Below are positions 1 through 13,300 of a stretch of DNA of 64,000 nt, piece by piece. The DNA comes from Sphaerolaimus hirsutus (taxonomy: Eukaryota; Nematoda; Chromadorea; Monhysterida; Sphaerolaimidae): contig OZ038454.1 in NCBI GenBank assembly GCA_964036195.1, forward strand, positions 2,046,001 through 2,110,000, in the 5' to 3' direction. The position numbers were made by a program, and so were the translations under genes. The number at the start of each line of letters is the position of its first letter. Position 1 is the stretch's first letter. The notes under the pieces were generated by a model, which was given only the letters and a program-made list of their open reading frames with translations, made no database searches and was not told the origin of the DNA.

Positions 1-152
1 TTTCAGCGTGGTATGACAAAAGTGTGCCACACGATATGCGCCAAATTATGCATGTTAATGAACTCGAGTACCGCGCATTGTGATTTGACCCCTGTTGCGC
101 ACACCCCGCATAACCCGTAATGTGTCGCGTTAGCGTAACTCAATGTAAACAA
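1..152 (+). repeat. Dispersed repeat, copy 1 (5' end outside window)
   Basis: About 150 bases here reappear with few changes at 45264-45410 (shared run begins TTTCAGCGTGGTATGACA). In this copy the sequence runs on uninterrupted past 152, whereas the second copy is broken exactly after ATGTAAACAA by the Penelope-like element. The second copy also shows that AGCGTGGTAT is one arm of a short hairpin whose partner ATACCACGCT lies just upstream, so this copy probably starts a little before the window. The family is not recognised. Confidence 0.8.
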
Positions 153-477
153 AATTGCGCAAATAATTACTACTGCGGGATAAACAAAATGATGTTCTCG
201 CCTCGTTTACCCCGCTTGTATACCATGGGGTATCTTTTCACAGGCAGCCTGGTCACACATGAGTACAGAAAACGTAGAGTAAAATTTTTATACTTTTATG
301 CTGTGTAAAAGGTGAATAAACGTAAATATCTTTAAATACTCATTTTCTGTAGTCGCGTACTTTCAAAAAGTACGCGAGTAAGTGAGTACCGGTATTTTTT
401 CGGGAGGAAACATAAACGTATTTACGCAGCACTCGACTATACGTATTTATCGAGTAAACGTAAATACGTTTGTACAA
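153..477. repeat. AT-rich tract with degenerate GTACGCG / ACGTAAATA short repeats
   Basis: No convincing gene. The stretch holds short reiterated motifs such as AAACGTAAATA, AAAGTACGCGAGTA and GAGTACC. They resemble the arrays in the hAT-like elements near 21.7-22.8 kb and 40.2-40.8 kb, so this is probably a decayed relative. Element ends could not be fixed. Confidence 0.35.
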
Positions 478-810
478 CTACCATATTTCCTCGAAATACC
501 CCCCTCGAAATACCCCCCCCCCCCTCTCGAGAGCACTATGAAACAATCACACCCCCCCCCTCGAAATACCCCCCCCAGACTGAGTGTAAAGAGAACGTAC
601 ATGACAAATACTGCGGTTTGTGTTCTGCGTAGTGCAGAACACACGTTAAAACAATGTTGGAATCACGTTAGAACAGTGTTTATACCATCTACGTACTAAT
701 ATTAGTATACAGGAGTATGTCATGTCAGTTATTGATGCAATTTTCTACCATAGCGCACATCACAAACCACGATTTTGTACTAGGATTTCAAAAAATTTCC
801 TGTGAAACAA
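478..810 (+). mobile_element. Small TIR element (CCTCGAAATACCCC family), left part, split by the giant transposon
   Basis: This is the left part of a non-autonomous element whose termini read TACCRTATTTCCTCGAAATA and whose right part is at 17424-17532. A continuous paralogue lies at 35100-35477: both share the AAAACAATGTTGG segment, a C-rich run and the GGATTTCAAAAAATTTC segment. Copy 1 is interrupted at CAA (808-810) by the Harbinger element. The superfamily is not assigned. Confidence 0.8.
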
Positions 811-836
811 TGGCCCCACGCACACTAGTTTACTGG
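811..836 (+). repeat. Left terminal inverted repeat of the giant element
   Basis: The terminus TGGC..CACACTAGTTTACTGG pairs with the right terminus at 17398-17423. The outer TGGC and the inner ACRCTAGTTTAC core are conserved; the bases between differ by small indels. Two small elements at 40880 and 44913 share GGYCCCACACACGMTAGTT. Confidence 0.85.
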
Positions 837-1667
837 CGTTTTCAGTTTACTGGCGGTAAACTCCATTTTTTAGTTTACCGGCTAAATTCACGCATAGTAA
901 AAGTGGGCGGAGTTTAGGCTGCCATCTTTATTTTTTTCAAGTTTGCCAGTGATGTGAATTTACGCTGTAAACATTAATTTCTAATTTCTTTAATTGTGGA
1001 AGAACGGAGCATTGTTTATGCAATTTTTTTGCGTCATCGTGTACAGTACATTGTGTAGATGTTGTCAAAATTTTTAAAATATTTTTAAGTGCAACATTGG
1101 ATTTTTTATTGAATTTATCATTTTTTTGTGGAAATAAATTTTTATAAAATCACCTGTTACGTTTTTTCGTTTATTGAAACGTTCTAAATTATCAGTTTCC
1201 TTTGCGCTATCGATTGGTGTACACAGCGGACATGAAATATAAACTTTCGATTTTTTATGATTTTATTTCAATTAAACGCAAATAAATCACTAGCACGTGA
1301 ACGGAAAGCCCGAATCCGGAAAAAAAAATCACACATGAAAGAGGAACATTAGCTGCACACATCACACAATTTTTCGCGGCGTGAAACGAAAGACTTTGCG
1401 AATTATGATTTAATCACAATTAAAAAAGAAAAAATCAGCCAAAAATCGAATAGTGAATGAAAATTGTCCATTCAACGACAGTGTACTACATAACAACCAT
1501 TATAACCGGTTGCAATCGAAAAATGAAGTGTAGCTGTAGCAGATAGCATGAAAATGAATTTTTTGTATTTGTTACATCAGTTTACCATTCCAGTGCCACT
1601 TTAATGCTAACTGCTACTGCAACGGAAATATTTCAGTTTGATTTTTATATTCAACGTAGTTGCAAAT
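837..1667. other. Left non-coding flank inside the giant element
   Basis: AT-rich DNA between the left terminus and the transposase stop codon. It contains reiterated GTTTACTGGCG / GGTAAACT motifs close to the end, which may be protein-binding repeats. No gene seen. Confidence 0.6.
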
Positions 1668-4149
1668 TCAGCAGTCAGCGGGATTCACCCACGGAACACG
1701 ACCGGCGTCCGTCATCATCCACTCCTTGATTGCATCCCTGATGGGGCGCGCATCTCTTTCGTCAACGTCCCTTCGGATTGGCACGTTATCGATCGTATCC
1801 ATGTTGTCGTACACTGGTCGCCACTGCAGCTGTGTATGGGAATGAATTTATGTGATGTTGAATTGTAACAGTGAATATGCAAGGTAAACTTACATTTCGC
1901 TCAACAGTGTCGTTCGGGTCGTCTTGTGGTTTTTCATCGCCATTTTCATCAAATTGGTTGGCAGCACTTTCCCCGCGGATATCACGCAGCCAATTGTGCA
2001 GGTGGCAACAGGCCATAACCAGTCTTTGTACGCATGGCGGTTCCATCGCGATACAGGTCATCAGTATGCGCCATCTGCCAGCCAAAATACCAAAGACGCA
2101 TTCGACAGTGCGCCTAGCTCGGGATAAGCTGCAGTAGTTGCAGTCAAATTTAGATTTCAGTTTTACCAAACAACGCTTCTTTCACAATATTCAAACACAC
2201 CAATAGTTGAAGTGTCGCTGGCTGTCATCTGCATGCAGCGCATATGACACCATACACCACTTGCGCAACGCGAACGCTTGATCATCCACAAAATAACTCG
2301 GAATGGTATTTGCAGGTTGGTTGGCATCTGCACCGGGCAGCAAGCACGGTGGCGCCATAAGCATTCTGCCATGTCTGTGTAAATGTATCACTTTTATCAT
2401 GTGTAAATGTATAGCACCTCATTGGAACATGTCAAAAAGGATGTAAACTCACATCAAATCCTGCCCGAAATCAGACGTGATCAGCACAGCACCATCTGCT
2501 TGTGACCCTGGCATACCGATGTCCATGTACTGAATTTTCAAATCTGCGCTGGCGCTGATGAACAGTATAATCGATGAGAAGCCCTTGTAGCACCAGTATC
2601 TCGTTCCACCCTCTGCAAGGCGTTTTTCATTTACTTTTGTAACTGTAAACATTTCCACCTCACTGCACAGTTTCCCATCACTGTGAATTTAGTCATTTTT
2701 CTACAGTCGCCAGACCGTCGCCAGACCGTCGCCATTTCGTCGCGCAATTTGGCCCTTTTTTAAAAAAAATCATAACTTTTTTTTGGATAACTTTTATGAG
2801 AAGCCAGGTACGTCAGAAGAAGCGCAATTTTTTTCTCTACAAGTACATCCAAAAATCATTTGCACAACATTCCCATGACCCAAATGAAGTCACTTTCAAA
2901 TCGGTGGGGGTTGCGGTTAAACTCAAGCAAAAGCGACGATTTTGCGACGTTTGCGACGCAAAATGCGACGAAAAGCGACGTTTTCACAAAAAAATTTGCA
3001 ACCTTGGTAAACTGGTGACTATTTCTGATTGAAGGCGACGCACGCGTCGCAAGCGTCGCAAATGCGACGCTTAGTTTACCGTGACGTTGCATACGACTCA
3101 CCATGTTTATGTTTACTGGAAACAACACACATGAGGGCAAAAGTAGAATGCGTAAAATGGTATGTACTTACCAGCGGGTTTGCGAATACGGATGTGTTTG
3201 CCATCCAGACTCCCCACACAGTTCGGCATCTGCCACAGTTTCCAGTATTGCTGCGCGAAATCTTTCATTTGCCCTAAATCACTCCCCATAGGTTTCAAGT
3301 GGTCCTTCAAAACTTTCACTATTCCGGTGGACACTTTGTCAATAATCGTTCTAATCGTAGCGCCGGAAATCTGTAAATGTTTTTCCAAAATACAATGAAC
3401 TATAAAGCAATCTAAAAGCATGAAAAATGGTATCACCTGTGACTGGCCTGCACAATCTTCAACTTCCCGGCCGTTTGCGCATGTATACAGAAAGTAAAAC
3501 AGTCGCATTTCTGTTGTCACTACAGCGATGTGTCTTCTTTCATCTCGTGTTCTCAGGTACTGTTCACCAGTTTCAGGGTCGACAGCTGTAAGCATCGCGT
3601 GCAGCTGTTCGAATTCAGTTGGCCACAGCTGTAATTAATTTGTAATCATTGTGAACGTTATCGGTAAACTGAGTTCATTCATACATATCAGTTTACTGTT
3701 CGATTGCAATGTTGTTGTAAACAATAACATGAAAATGTTACAACACAGTAAGTGATGTTATATACGTCTGTATATTTTACGTAAATAACAGAAATTGTGA
3801 AACAACGAACCCTGCACAGTTTGTAAAACCATGCTGGATCGGTGTTCTTGCAGGCAATAACAGCTCGCCAGTAATTGCCCCTGGAGCGCGCCCTTTCTAG
3901 TAAATATGGTGTCATGTACTTTTTCCTGCCCTGATCACCCTGTTCTTGAGCGGCATTCTGCTGTTCCTGCTCTTGTTCTTCGTCGTCGTTGTCCACATCA
4001 TACGAAAACAATGTGTTCCCGACTGCCAAAAAAGCGGCTAATATTTGTCTCTTCTGATTGTGTGTTAGTGGCGCAGTTCCATCCAAATTCCGCTCTAGCG
4101 CTTCGTTCATTCTTTGCATTTGTCCCAAAACGGATTCATTGTGCGCCAT
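1668..4149 (-). CDS. PIF/Harbinger DDE transposase, seven exons
   Basis: Exons on the minus strand, in order: 4149-3811, 3628-3437, 3370-3172, 2612-2453, 2374-2201, 2128-1894, 1829-1668. All introns are GT-AG, all phases agree, and the total is 1,461 nt (486 residues plus stop). It should cut and join the element's ends in the nucleus. The family signature is complete: first catalytic Asp in VGSLDGKHI (exon 3), second in MPGSQADGAV (exon 4), the DDQAFAL block (exon 5), and the Glu in RARRTVECVFGIL followed by ACCHLHNWL (exon 6). The N-terminal exon has an acidic Glu/Gln run followed by a RGNYWRAVI block. The start is the first ATG of exon 1, 248 bases from the divergent cargo gene. No stop or frameshift was found, so this copy may still encode an active enzyme. 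Confidence 0.93.
2706..3085. repeat. Left cluster of GTCGCC / GCGACG motifs
   Basis: Within a transposase intron there are three close copies of CGTCGCC, then more than ten GCGACG or CGTCGC hexamers in both orientations. A similar cluster lies near the right end (17145-17365). Paired clusters at both sides of an otherwise AT-rich element look like binding sites rather than chance. Function is inferred. Confidence 0.6.
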
Positions 4150-4396
4150 TTTGAAACGTTTTTTTGGGGACAGTTTTTGTTAATCGATATTTCAGATTTC
4201 TGGCCATATGCCAGACATTTCTGGCATGTAGCCAGTAATGAAACATGTGATTAAAAAAAGTAACCATGAATAACATAAAATTGTATCACGACGTGTCACT
4301 TTTTTTGTCACAAATCCATATCTTTCACAGATAAGAAATAAAAAGCGAAAATTTTGTGGAAAAGTGAAAAATAGACCATTCGATTTCGCGTCGAAA
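4150..4396. promoter_or_regulatory. Divergent intergenic region, likely bidirectional promoter
   Basis: The transposase start (4149, minus) and the cargo gene start (4397, plus) lie head to head 247 bases apart with no other coding signal. The stretch is AT-rich with repeated CCAGACATTTCTGGC-like inverted motifs near 4200-4225. A shared promoter is the simplest reading. No TATA box is evident. Confidence 0.5.
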
Positions 4397-7300
4397 ATGG
4401 TCCGAACTTTGGGCGGTATGGCGCGCGGCCGATCGCAAAACGTTTCCGCGACCGCGGAAACGACTTCGGATGGCGGCAAAGGCAAAAATGGAAACAAACG
4501 TGGACGGCCGCTAAAGCAGAAAACTGAGAGCCAGCCCCCAGAACAGGTTACTCATCCGATTTCTTTGGTTATCTTACCATTTCTTTTCATGTGTTTTCTA
4601 GTTATCATTTTTGTTTGAGTACAAGTGTGTTTTGGACATCTGCCAATTTATCTACAATTTGCGAATGTTTACAAGCCAATGCGATATTTACAATCCAAGA
4701 TAAGCCAACCAATGTTTACAAATCATTTGCCCCACTTCAGACCGTTCCGACTGGACCGCCCGTGCGTGGCCGAGGCACAAACATGCGCACCAGAGGGCAG
4801 GCTGCGCAGAGTTCTCAGCGCAACATTTCCGAGCCGCAGTGCGTGCTTGTCCTCGACGATCACCTCGCACATTCGTTTGGCAGGGTTTTGTCGCAGGTTT
4901 GCTACTTATATTTGTACGGGTTTCTGAACTTTTTCTACACACACAGTTTATTCTTTATTTGAAATTTGTCTAAATTCAGCTCTAATTTAGCAAACTTCTG
5001 TGCTTTTTCGTAAACTCACATTTCATTTGTTTCAACTATGCGGAATTCTCTTTCCACCGTGTCAAAAGTGTACACAATGTTCCTTTTCAGGATTTGTTCG
5101 CGAGTCAGGAGTCTCCGGCTGAGCCGGAAGTCCCCGCTGATGGTGACCATTTGGAGGAGCAGGAAAAAGCGCGCGAGGAGGAAAGAGCGTGCCAGCAGAA
5201 ATTGTCGATGGAGGAGCAAAGAAGGCTGAGAAAGTTGGAAAATGACAGAATCGGGGCGAAGCGGCGCAGAGACCAGAAGAGGCTGCAATTGAAAGAGAAA
5301 AAAATGGTTTGTCATTTTTTCTTTATTTGAATACGTTCTCTTTCCGGCATTACCTCACTGTACACTTTCGTGAAAGTTTGCGCAACGTGAACTACTGTTG
5401 CTGTTTTCACCACTTATGTAAAAAGTAGATGTAAACTGATGTTGCCATGACAGTGTAACTTTGCACACTGTGACAGACATACTGTAGCACCTTTTACCCA
5501 TTATGTAAAATGTAGATGTAAACTGATAGTTTGATCACACACACACTGTCACTTTGCAGCAGGAGCTGCAACGGCAGGCACGTGAGGCAGCCACGAACGT
5601 GTACGGTGGTCCCCTTGTGCCGTCCGCAGTGGTTGCACCCGCTGCAAGCACTACGGCTTCCATGTCCGCGCCCGCGCCCGCGCCCGCGCCCGTGCCCGCG
5701 CCCGCGCCCGCGCCCGTCGTACCGCCCGCCAAGGAATTGCCCGTGAAAACTGTCGTTGTTGGGGGTTCGCGGTCCCTGACGCCGACAGTTTGCCAAGACA
5801 CTGCCACAGCCGAGAAAGCGAAGCCCCCGACGCCGACAGTTGGCCAAGACGCTGCCACAGCCGAGAAGCCCAAGCGAAAGTGGCCGCTCTTCATTTGTGA
5901 CAAGCCACGGTGTCACGGTAATTACGTTAGTTTACTTTCAGTAAGAATTATTTCAGTGTTCTGAGACATGTTTTAGACGTTTCTGAATGTGTTGCAGGAT
6001 GGGGAAGCGCGCGCAGCGATGGAGGCCAGCCTACCAATTCCGCCGGACAGCCCCGGGAAGATTGCGGAAAAGAAGCGCTTGAGGGAGGAGCACAACAGGA
6101 CGTGCGAGTACAGAACTGCCCCTCTGAATGAAGTAAGTTTACTTCTTTACTTTCATCCTTTTTGCACTTTGTTTTCGTTAAATGTAAATTTTAAGTATGC
6201 GGAAGTTTCAATATAAGAATGTTCAGTTTGGTAAATTCTTCAATAGATGTACTCTTACGTATTTCAGTATGGCGATCCGATCGTGCCAGAAGAGCGCACT
6301 GACCGGCAACCGAAAAGCAGTGGCGTGCAGAAGGTGAAGGGCACAATCACCGCCGAAGTTAGTTCAGTACGATTGTTTTTTGGTGAAATATGGAGACGTA
6401 TACTAATCAAAAAAGTAGGGAAATGGGCTCATATTTATATTTTTGTTATACCAAAAATCGGTCATGTAAAATGACTTTTTCCCATAATTCCGTTTCTAAG
6501 TTTTGGCAAACTCTGCGTATATGTGTGAAATCAAAAAGTGTCTGACAGGGTTCCATATATAGTTTTGTTCAACCAAAATGTTTCATGTGAGATCCATTTT
6601 TCACATGTTTCTCTTTTGAAAATTTTTCACCTTCTGCATATTCCGTTGGAATCGAAAGTGTCTAAGTGGCTTCCATATTTATATTTGTGTATAACCAAAA
6701 TCTTTCATGTGAAATAAAATTTCACCATGTTTCTGTTTTGAAAATTTTGCACATTCTGCAGGTATGTTTGGAATCAAAAAATGTCTAAGTGGGTTCCATA
6801 TTTAAATTTTTGTTGTACCAAAATCTTTCTGTAAAATCACTTTTTCCCATGTTTCTGTTTTCAAAATTGTTCACCTCATGCATCAGAAGTTGGAATCAAA
6901 AATGTCTCAGTGTGTGCCATATATATATTTTTCAGCCATCAAAATTCTCACTGTTTCACTGGCTGACAATTTTAATTGGTTCTTAGAAAGGTGTAGATTG
7001 ATGGAATCGAAAATGTCTCTGTCTGTTCCATATATATATTTTTCAGCCATCAAATTTCTCACTGTTTCACTGGCTGACATATTTAATTGGTTCTTAGAAA
7101 GGTGTATATTCTTGGAATCAAAAATGTCTCAGTGTGTGCCATATATATATTTTTCAGCCATCAAAATGCCCACTTTTTCACTGTCTTAAAATTTTAATTG
7201 TTTCTTAAAAAGTGAGAATTACATTGGCTGAATCGAAACTGGCTTAAACTGCTCTGATTTTATAATTTTGTATTTACAAAATTATACATGGCTAAGTTCC

Positions 7301-10300
7301 TTTTGCAAAACATTTTCTCAAAATGTTTCTCCTATTTTGCAGACCCTGCAAGAAATCCGGAACAAGTTGTTCGTGCCCACGTGCACTACCCCGTTGCCGG
7401 ACATGTACAAAGACGGTACTCTTTTCTAACTGTCAGTTTAACATGGAAATGAAACATTCATTGTAACGTGCTCTTTTCTGCAGATGTTTTGGACAAGGGC
7501 CAGGGCTGGGTTCACTCGGGTCCCGGTGACGACGGTTGGATTCGGCACATGACGAGGACACCAGGCCCGTTAGCACCCTTTCCAATTTACCACCACACAA
7601 ATTTGCTTCCGCGTCGCCTGATGGATATCGTTAGCCCGACACTGTTTAACATTTTACTGTTAACTTTTTTCGAATAACTTTCTGAATGGCAGGTAGGCCG
7701 TTCGACAGTGTAAGTTTAACTGTAAGTGGCACTTACCATTTAAAGTTTTTTGTAGCTTCTAGGACTATTAACTGTGCACTTTCCCGGTGTTGGTGAAAGG
7801 AAGGTGGATTCTGAATTCAACTAATTAGTAAGCATGTACATCGCTGAAGTACATGCACCATCTATACTTTTTTCCCTCATTTTCGGTGTCATTCTTTGGT
7901 GTTAGTTAGCTTCCCTGTAATCCAGCTTCTGTTGTACTAATGGTCATGCACACACTACTTTACCGCAACATTTTTGTAAACTGATACCTCAACTTATAAC
8001 GCATTTGCGTTTCATACAGTGGTGTCTCTGGCAACTGCAGTCAATGAATAAACCATTTCAGTGAACTGAAATGCGTTCAAAGCTGCTTTATCAGTTTACC
8101 TACATGTGGCAGTAAACTAGCGTGTGCATGCGCTACTTAACAGCTTTTTCTAATGCAAATTTCTTTCAACATTTCTCATTTTTTCAGGCTGCAGACTTTC
8201 GTGTTCCGTGGTGGGCGGATAACCAGAACCCACCCAATAACGCCGAGCCCGACACGCCTGCCTCGCCGGACGATCACGCCGCGCCCGCCGAGCCCGCCCG
8301 GACCGCACCGCCGGGCAAACCCGCTGACACAGCCCCGCCCACAGCATCCGACGTGAAGCGAAATTTGAATTTTGACAATAGTAAAGTGAGTTTGTAGTTC
8401 TGTTGCGCTTTCCGAGACATTTATTACAAGAACGGTTCACTTTTAAGCAGTACTTTCTGAACGTCACAGTTCTCTGTATAAAAGGGGGGAATCAGTTGGT
8501 TCAGTGTTTCACATGTAGCGATTGACAGGATGGGTACGCTGCAGGTCACGCGGAATGAGCTCTGTCACCATGCGCTCATAAGCCTTCTCTTTCTTTTCGA
8601 GCAACTTAGTGTGTTCCAACAGAACCTCCGTAGCTTTACTGGCCATATGCATCTTGCCCGTAAACTGGTTCACTGTGTTCACCAGTTTCTGCACTTGCGT
8701 GTTCACGTGTACGATGTTGTTCTCGGTGGTTTTCGTGAAGTTGATGAGCTCATCCATCTGCATTTTGAAAGAAATGGAAAAAAACCGTATTTCTTGAAGA
8801 ATAACACGTGATCAACTTTGACAAATTTTTGTCAACATGGTCAGTTTTTACCGCACTGTAAACTAACAGCTTGAAATGGTGTCATTCTGGGGCCTGCATC
8901 CTCCTCACTCCTGTCAATACTCATGCCTTCCGCTGTGGACACTGAAGTTCCGCTTTGCACTTGTGTTGTTTGATTGGGTGTAGACGCACCGGGTACCGGA
9001 AAACAAAAACTGTGCTTGTGTACACACTGTTACATTTTCTCATACACAAACCTTATCACATAAGAACTGTTTGCTGCACCTGCAATCACAAAAAGCATTT
9101 AGCAGTGTGAAAAGTGAAACCCACTAATGTCATGTTTCAGGGAAAATGATCATGGCATGCATTTTTAGTGTTTGGTGGCAGTCTCAAGCAGAATGTTGTT
9201 GCGTAAATCCTTGTCCAAAACGATCATACGTCACTATTTGGAGCACATTCTTTATTAGAATGTGCTGTTTAAATTTTAATTGGTTCTTGATAGGCAGGTA
9301 GCTTTAGAGAAAACGATACTGAAATGTGTACACAAGCACCTGTTTGGGGGCGGTGGTGGAAAGGGGTAGGCTGAAGTGTTCGTTGTGGCGGGAAACTGGA
9401 ACATGCCATGTGAGAAAGTGTGACTGAAATCGGACTGCGACTGTTGCGCAGCGTAAGGCCCGCTGGATTGCTGCCCTTGCTGCGACATTACGCTCTTGTT
9501 CCCAACTGCCAGTGAATTAAGTTGTTCAGTTAGGCTAGGCATACTGCTTTTATTCTGTTGTATGACACGTTAGACGTGTGCGCACTTCCGACTTAAATTT
9601 TTTTCAGACTGCCCGCCCGCCATCTGAGTATGATCTGACGCTGACTGAGAAGGTGACGTTTGACTTTTGGACATTTAAATTTTGGACATTAAAATTTTGG
9701 ACATTTTTTGCTTGAACCCACATCATTCATGTTTCAAGCACGCACTGTACACATGAATGTCATGCCAAAAATACCTGTGTGCAGTTGACAGGTTGAGTTA
9801 CCTTCATTATTTGAAACACGCGGTTTTTAACAACCGTGTGTCATTCTCACGTTGAAATGTTTTGGACATTTTTGGCTTGAACCCAAATCTTTCATGTTTC
9901 AAGCACACACTGTAGACACCTTGCACGATTTCTTCCATACAGCAAAACAAATTGTGCAAATATTCGTGTATTTACATGAAAATATTACAGCGAAAATTTA
10001 TTTGAAACGCACTGTACTTAAACAGTGTGTCATTGTCAGTAGGATTCAAAGGGGATTGAGTTTTCGGGATTGGGATCGGGATTGGGATTGGGATGGGGAT
10101 TGGGATCGGGATCGGGATCGGCATACAAATGGGGATCGGGATAGGGACTTGAACCCACATCTATCATGTTTCAAGCAGTAACTATATACACACGTTGCAC
10201 CATTTCTATATTCAAAACTCTCTAGCGAACCAAGCGTTGCTATGGGTTGCCAGAACATCAATGCATCCTCTATTTGGAACACACTGTGTTTAAAAACAGT

Positions 10301-13300
10301 GTGTTATTTTCAGTACGGTTAAAACGAAATTTACTTAGAAGGGATCGGGATGGGGATGGGGATTGGGATGGGGATCGGGAATGCCAAACCCCAGACTTTC
10401 ACGGGATATGGGTTCTCACAGTAAACATGATTTGCTTGAACCCACACATTTCATCTTTCAAGCAGTAACTATATAGACACATTCCACAATTTGTACCATT
10501 CTAAAATCCACCAGCGAGTCTTGCTGTATACATGAATTTGAAACACACTGTGTTTTAAAACACTGTGTAATTGTCACTGCAAAACACTACTTTGAAATAT
10601 CTCTCAGGCAAAGCTCGAGTACGAGCGACACGTGGCGCTGAAGAGCAAGGCGTCCAAAAGCAAAAGGAGCCTGCACGAAGAACGCGTGAAAAAAGAAAAT
10701 GTGCGCGCCAAGGTGAAGTGGGACAACTGGGAGGTTAATTTAACTTGGGTACACACGCTGAACTGCAAACTGTGTGCTGGAAACGTCATAAATCGGCTTT
10801 GAATGCATGTCAGTTCACCAAAATAATGTATATGTCAAACGCAATTACTGGGGCATAACTCATTCAAGTAAACTGCAATCCATTCCACACACATTTATGA
10901 ATGCCTACAAGCACAAAGTTTGCAGTTTACCATGTGCATGCGCAGATGTAGTAAACTTCTTTTTAAGTTCTCTTTACATGAAACAGTAAACTTAGCGTTG
11001 TAAACTGCAGAACGATGATGACGACTTCATCACGCCACGGTACAGTCAGACCGCCAAGTCGCCACCGAGCGCAGTGGACGTGGAAATGGAAAGGCGGAGG
11101 AAGGAAAATGCCAAGAGACTGGAGGAGCAAACGAGGGCGCTGGCTGCACAGGTCGCTAAAGTGGTACGTTTAAATGACCATTTTTGGCATTTTCAAAAGA
11201 AGAGTTTGCATTTACAGTAGCACTTTCTTGTATACAGCAAGTGCCAGTCATCCGCCGCAACAACAGCAGCGTGTGCCGCGAAGCAACTGAAACAGCTTCA
11301 GGATGGCCAAGTGGATGAGGACGATCCACAGAAGGACAAGGACTGGGTTCACCCAGGAGGATGATGACCAAGAGGTAGCTTACGATTCGGACCCCTTCGG
11401 TTTGGATAGTTCCGGATCGTGCATAATTGTGACTTTCCCATACATTTTCAGTTACGTGACAATCTCACATACCTCCCGTAACTCAGGAAATGAATCCGTT
11501 GGGGCCGCGCGGCCGCGGGCCCAACAACGGGTCGCAAACGCCATCCGATGACGATGAGCGGTCGCTGGCGGTGGCCCAGTCAAAGACTGAAAAGCGCCCG
11601 AGCAAGCTGAAAGTGGCCGGGAAAAAACCGAAAAAACTGGTGACAGTCACACACCATCTGCAAGTAAATGTAAACTGTTGCTTGCCTTGCAATTCGTACA
11701 ATATCATGATAAAACGGTTAGCCGGAGGGCTACCTGTATTTAACAGGATATTTACAAACGTGCATGGCTGGAAACAGTATACTGGACAGTTAAGACGGTG
11801 TGTGAGTGACCTCAGATTACCGGCGATGTGAGCCGCGTCGGCGTCGGAGGCCGGCCGAGCGTGCTGATTCCGGCCAGGAAATCGGAAGAATTCTGGGAGA
11901 AGTTCCACGAGCTGTTCCAGAAATACCCGCTGTTTGTTTCTGTTTGTATTTTTTTATCACACAAGTAAATGGACGTTGTGAACACGTACATTACTCACAG
12001 GTGCTGGAGCATGAAGGAGTGCACCAAGTACGACCTGCATCACCCGGAAAGGCAAACGAACGTTAGTTGCAGTTTACTGCTTACTTTCATTTGAGAGTTA
12101 AAGATTCCTTTCTGTAACCATTCTTTCATTTCTTTTTTCAGCGGTCCGATCACCCGGCGGTGAACAGGTCATGGAACAACTTCACGAGGGAGAGCTACTT
12201 CGAGCCCCCGTACGACAACTACCCCGACAACAAAATGTGGTTGACCCGCGAGGTGGCGAACGAGTCCGCCAAAACAAACCAGGACGCTCTGGTGGCCCGC
12301 CGCGGTATGTTGCAGTCGATGTGGGACACGAAAAAGCGGCAGTTCAAGGTTAACCATGTTTTAGACTTCTCAGTTTACAGTTGACGAGTACTGCTGTGTC
12401 AAATTTCTGTATGCCGTTTTACGGCAAGTGTGGGAAATGTATCTGTTTCCCTTTTCTGGCAAGTGCAAAACATTTCGCAGTATTTGTTTTTGTGCAAGTG
12501 CAAATAGCTTTCAGTTTCCGTTTTACAGCAAGTGAAAACAATCTTTTACTTTCAGTTTTAAGTAAGCAACTTTGTTTTACACCGTACACGTAACACTGTT
12601 TCACTGTCCTTTCAGAGAGCGTTGACCCAAGCGCGCATACTTTACGGCGGCCGTCTGAGCGGCGTGTCAAACGAGGACCTCGGGGCACACTACTACAAGA
12701 AGATCATGGCGCTCAATTTCGCCACTCTGAAGCACATGGACTACTATGCAGACGAGTCCGGTGAGTTTACCCTTTCCGGGCCATGTAGATGTAAACTTCG
12801 CATTTGCATTACGCAAAAATGGTACAACTACTCAGTGTTTCCCGACATCGTGGGACGCCTGCGCAGTCAGGGCCGCACCGCAGAAGAAAAAGCCGCCATT
12901 CCGAAAGTTCAGCCAGGAGAACTGCCCGAGGTTGATTCAGATAAGCCTTGCGTCAGTGAATTATCACAGTTTGGGGAACAGTACTAACCTTTTCAACACG
13001 TTTATTCAGATCAGCCGGCGCGAGCTGGGGCACTACGCGTGGAAAATCGAGTTGGACAAGGTGCGAACCGACTTGAAGGTGGACATCGTTTTTACCCTGG
13101 TGCACCAAATGCGGCAATCAGAGGCCCAGGCTATGCAACTGGCGGAAGAAATGATCCAGTTCTCCACCATGCCCATGATTGTGTTCAAAGACGGAAAGGC
13201 CAGTAGATGTTGGTTTACTGAAATGTATCATTTGATGTTGTTTTTATGTTTGTACGTTTGTAGCAGTGGTTGTGCACTTTACAGCGATCGATTGGCACCG

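Noticed and set aside
5531..5916. Long frames on both strands over the Ala-Pro region
   Set aside because: Shadows of cargo exon 5560-5925, whose CGCCCG repeats leave several frames open.
7693..7709. A 17-base micro-exon between cargo exons at 7629 and 8188
   Set aside because: It has AG and GTAAGT borders but would break the phase that the flanking exons already share.
9972..10282. Open frames with Pro-Ile or Arg-Ser repeats
   Set aside because: Translation of the GGGATY minisatellite inside a cargo-gene intron; not coding.
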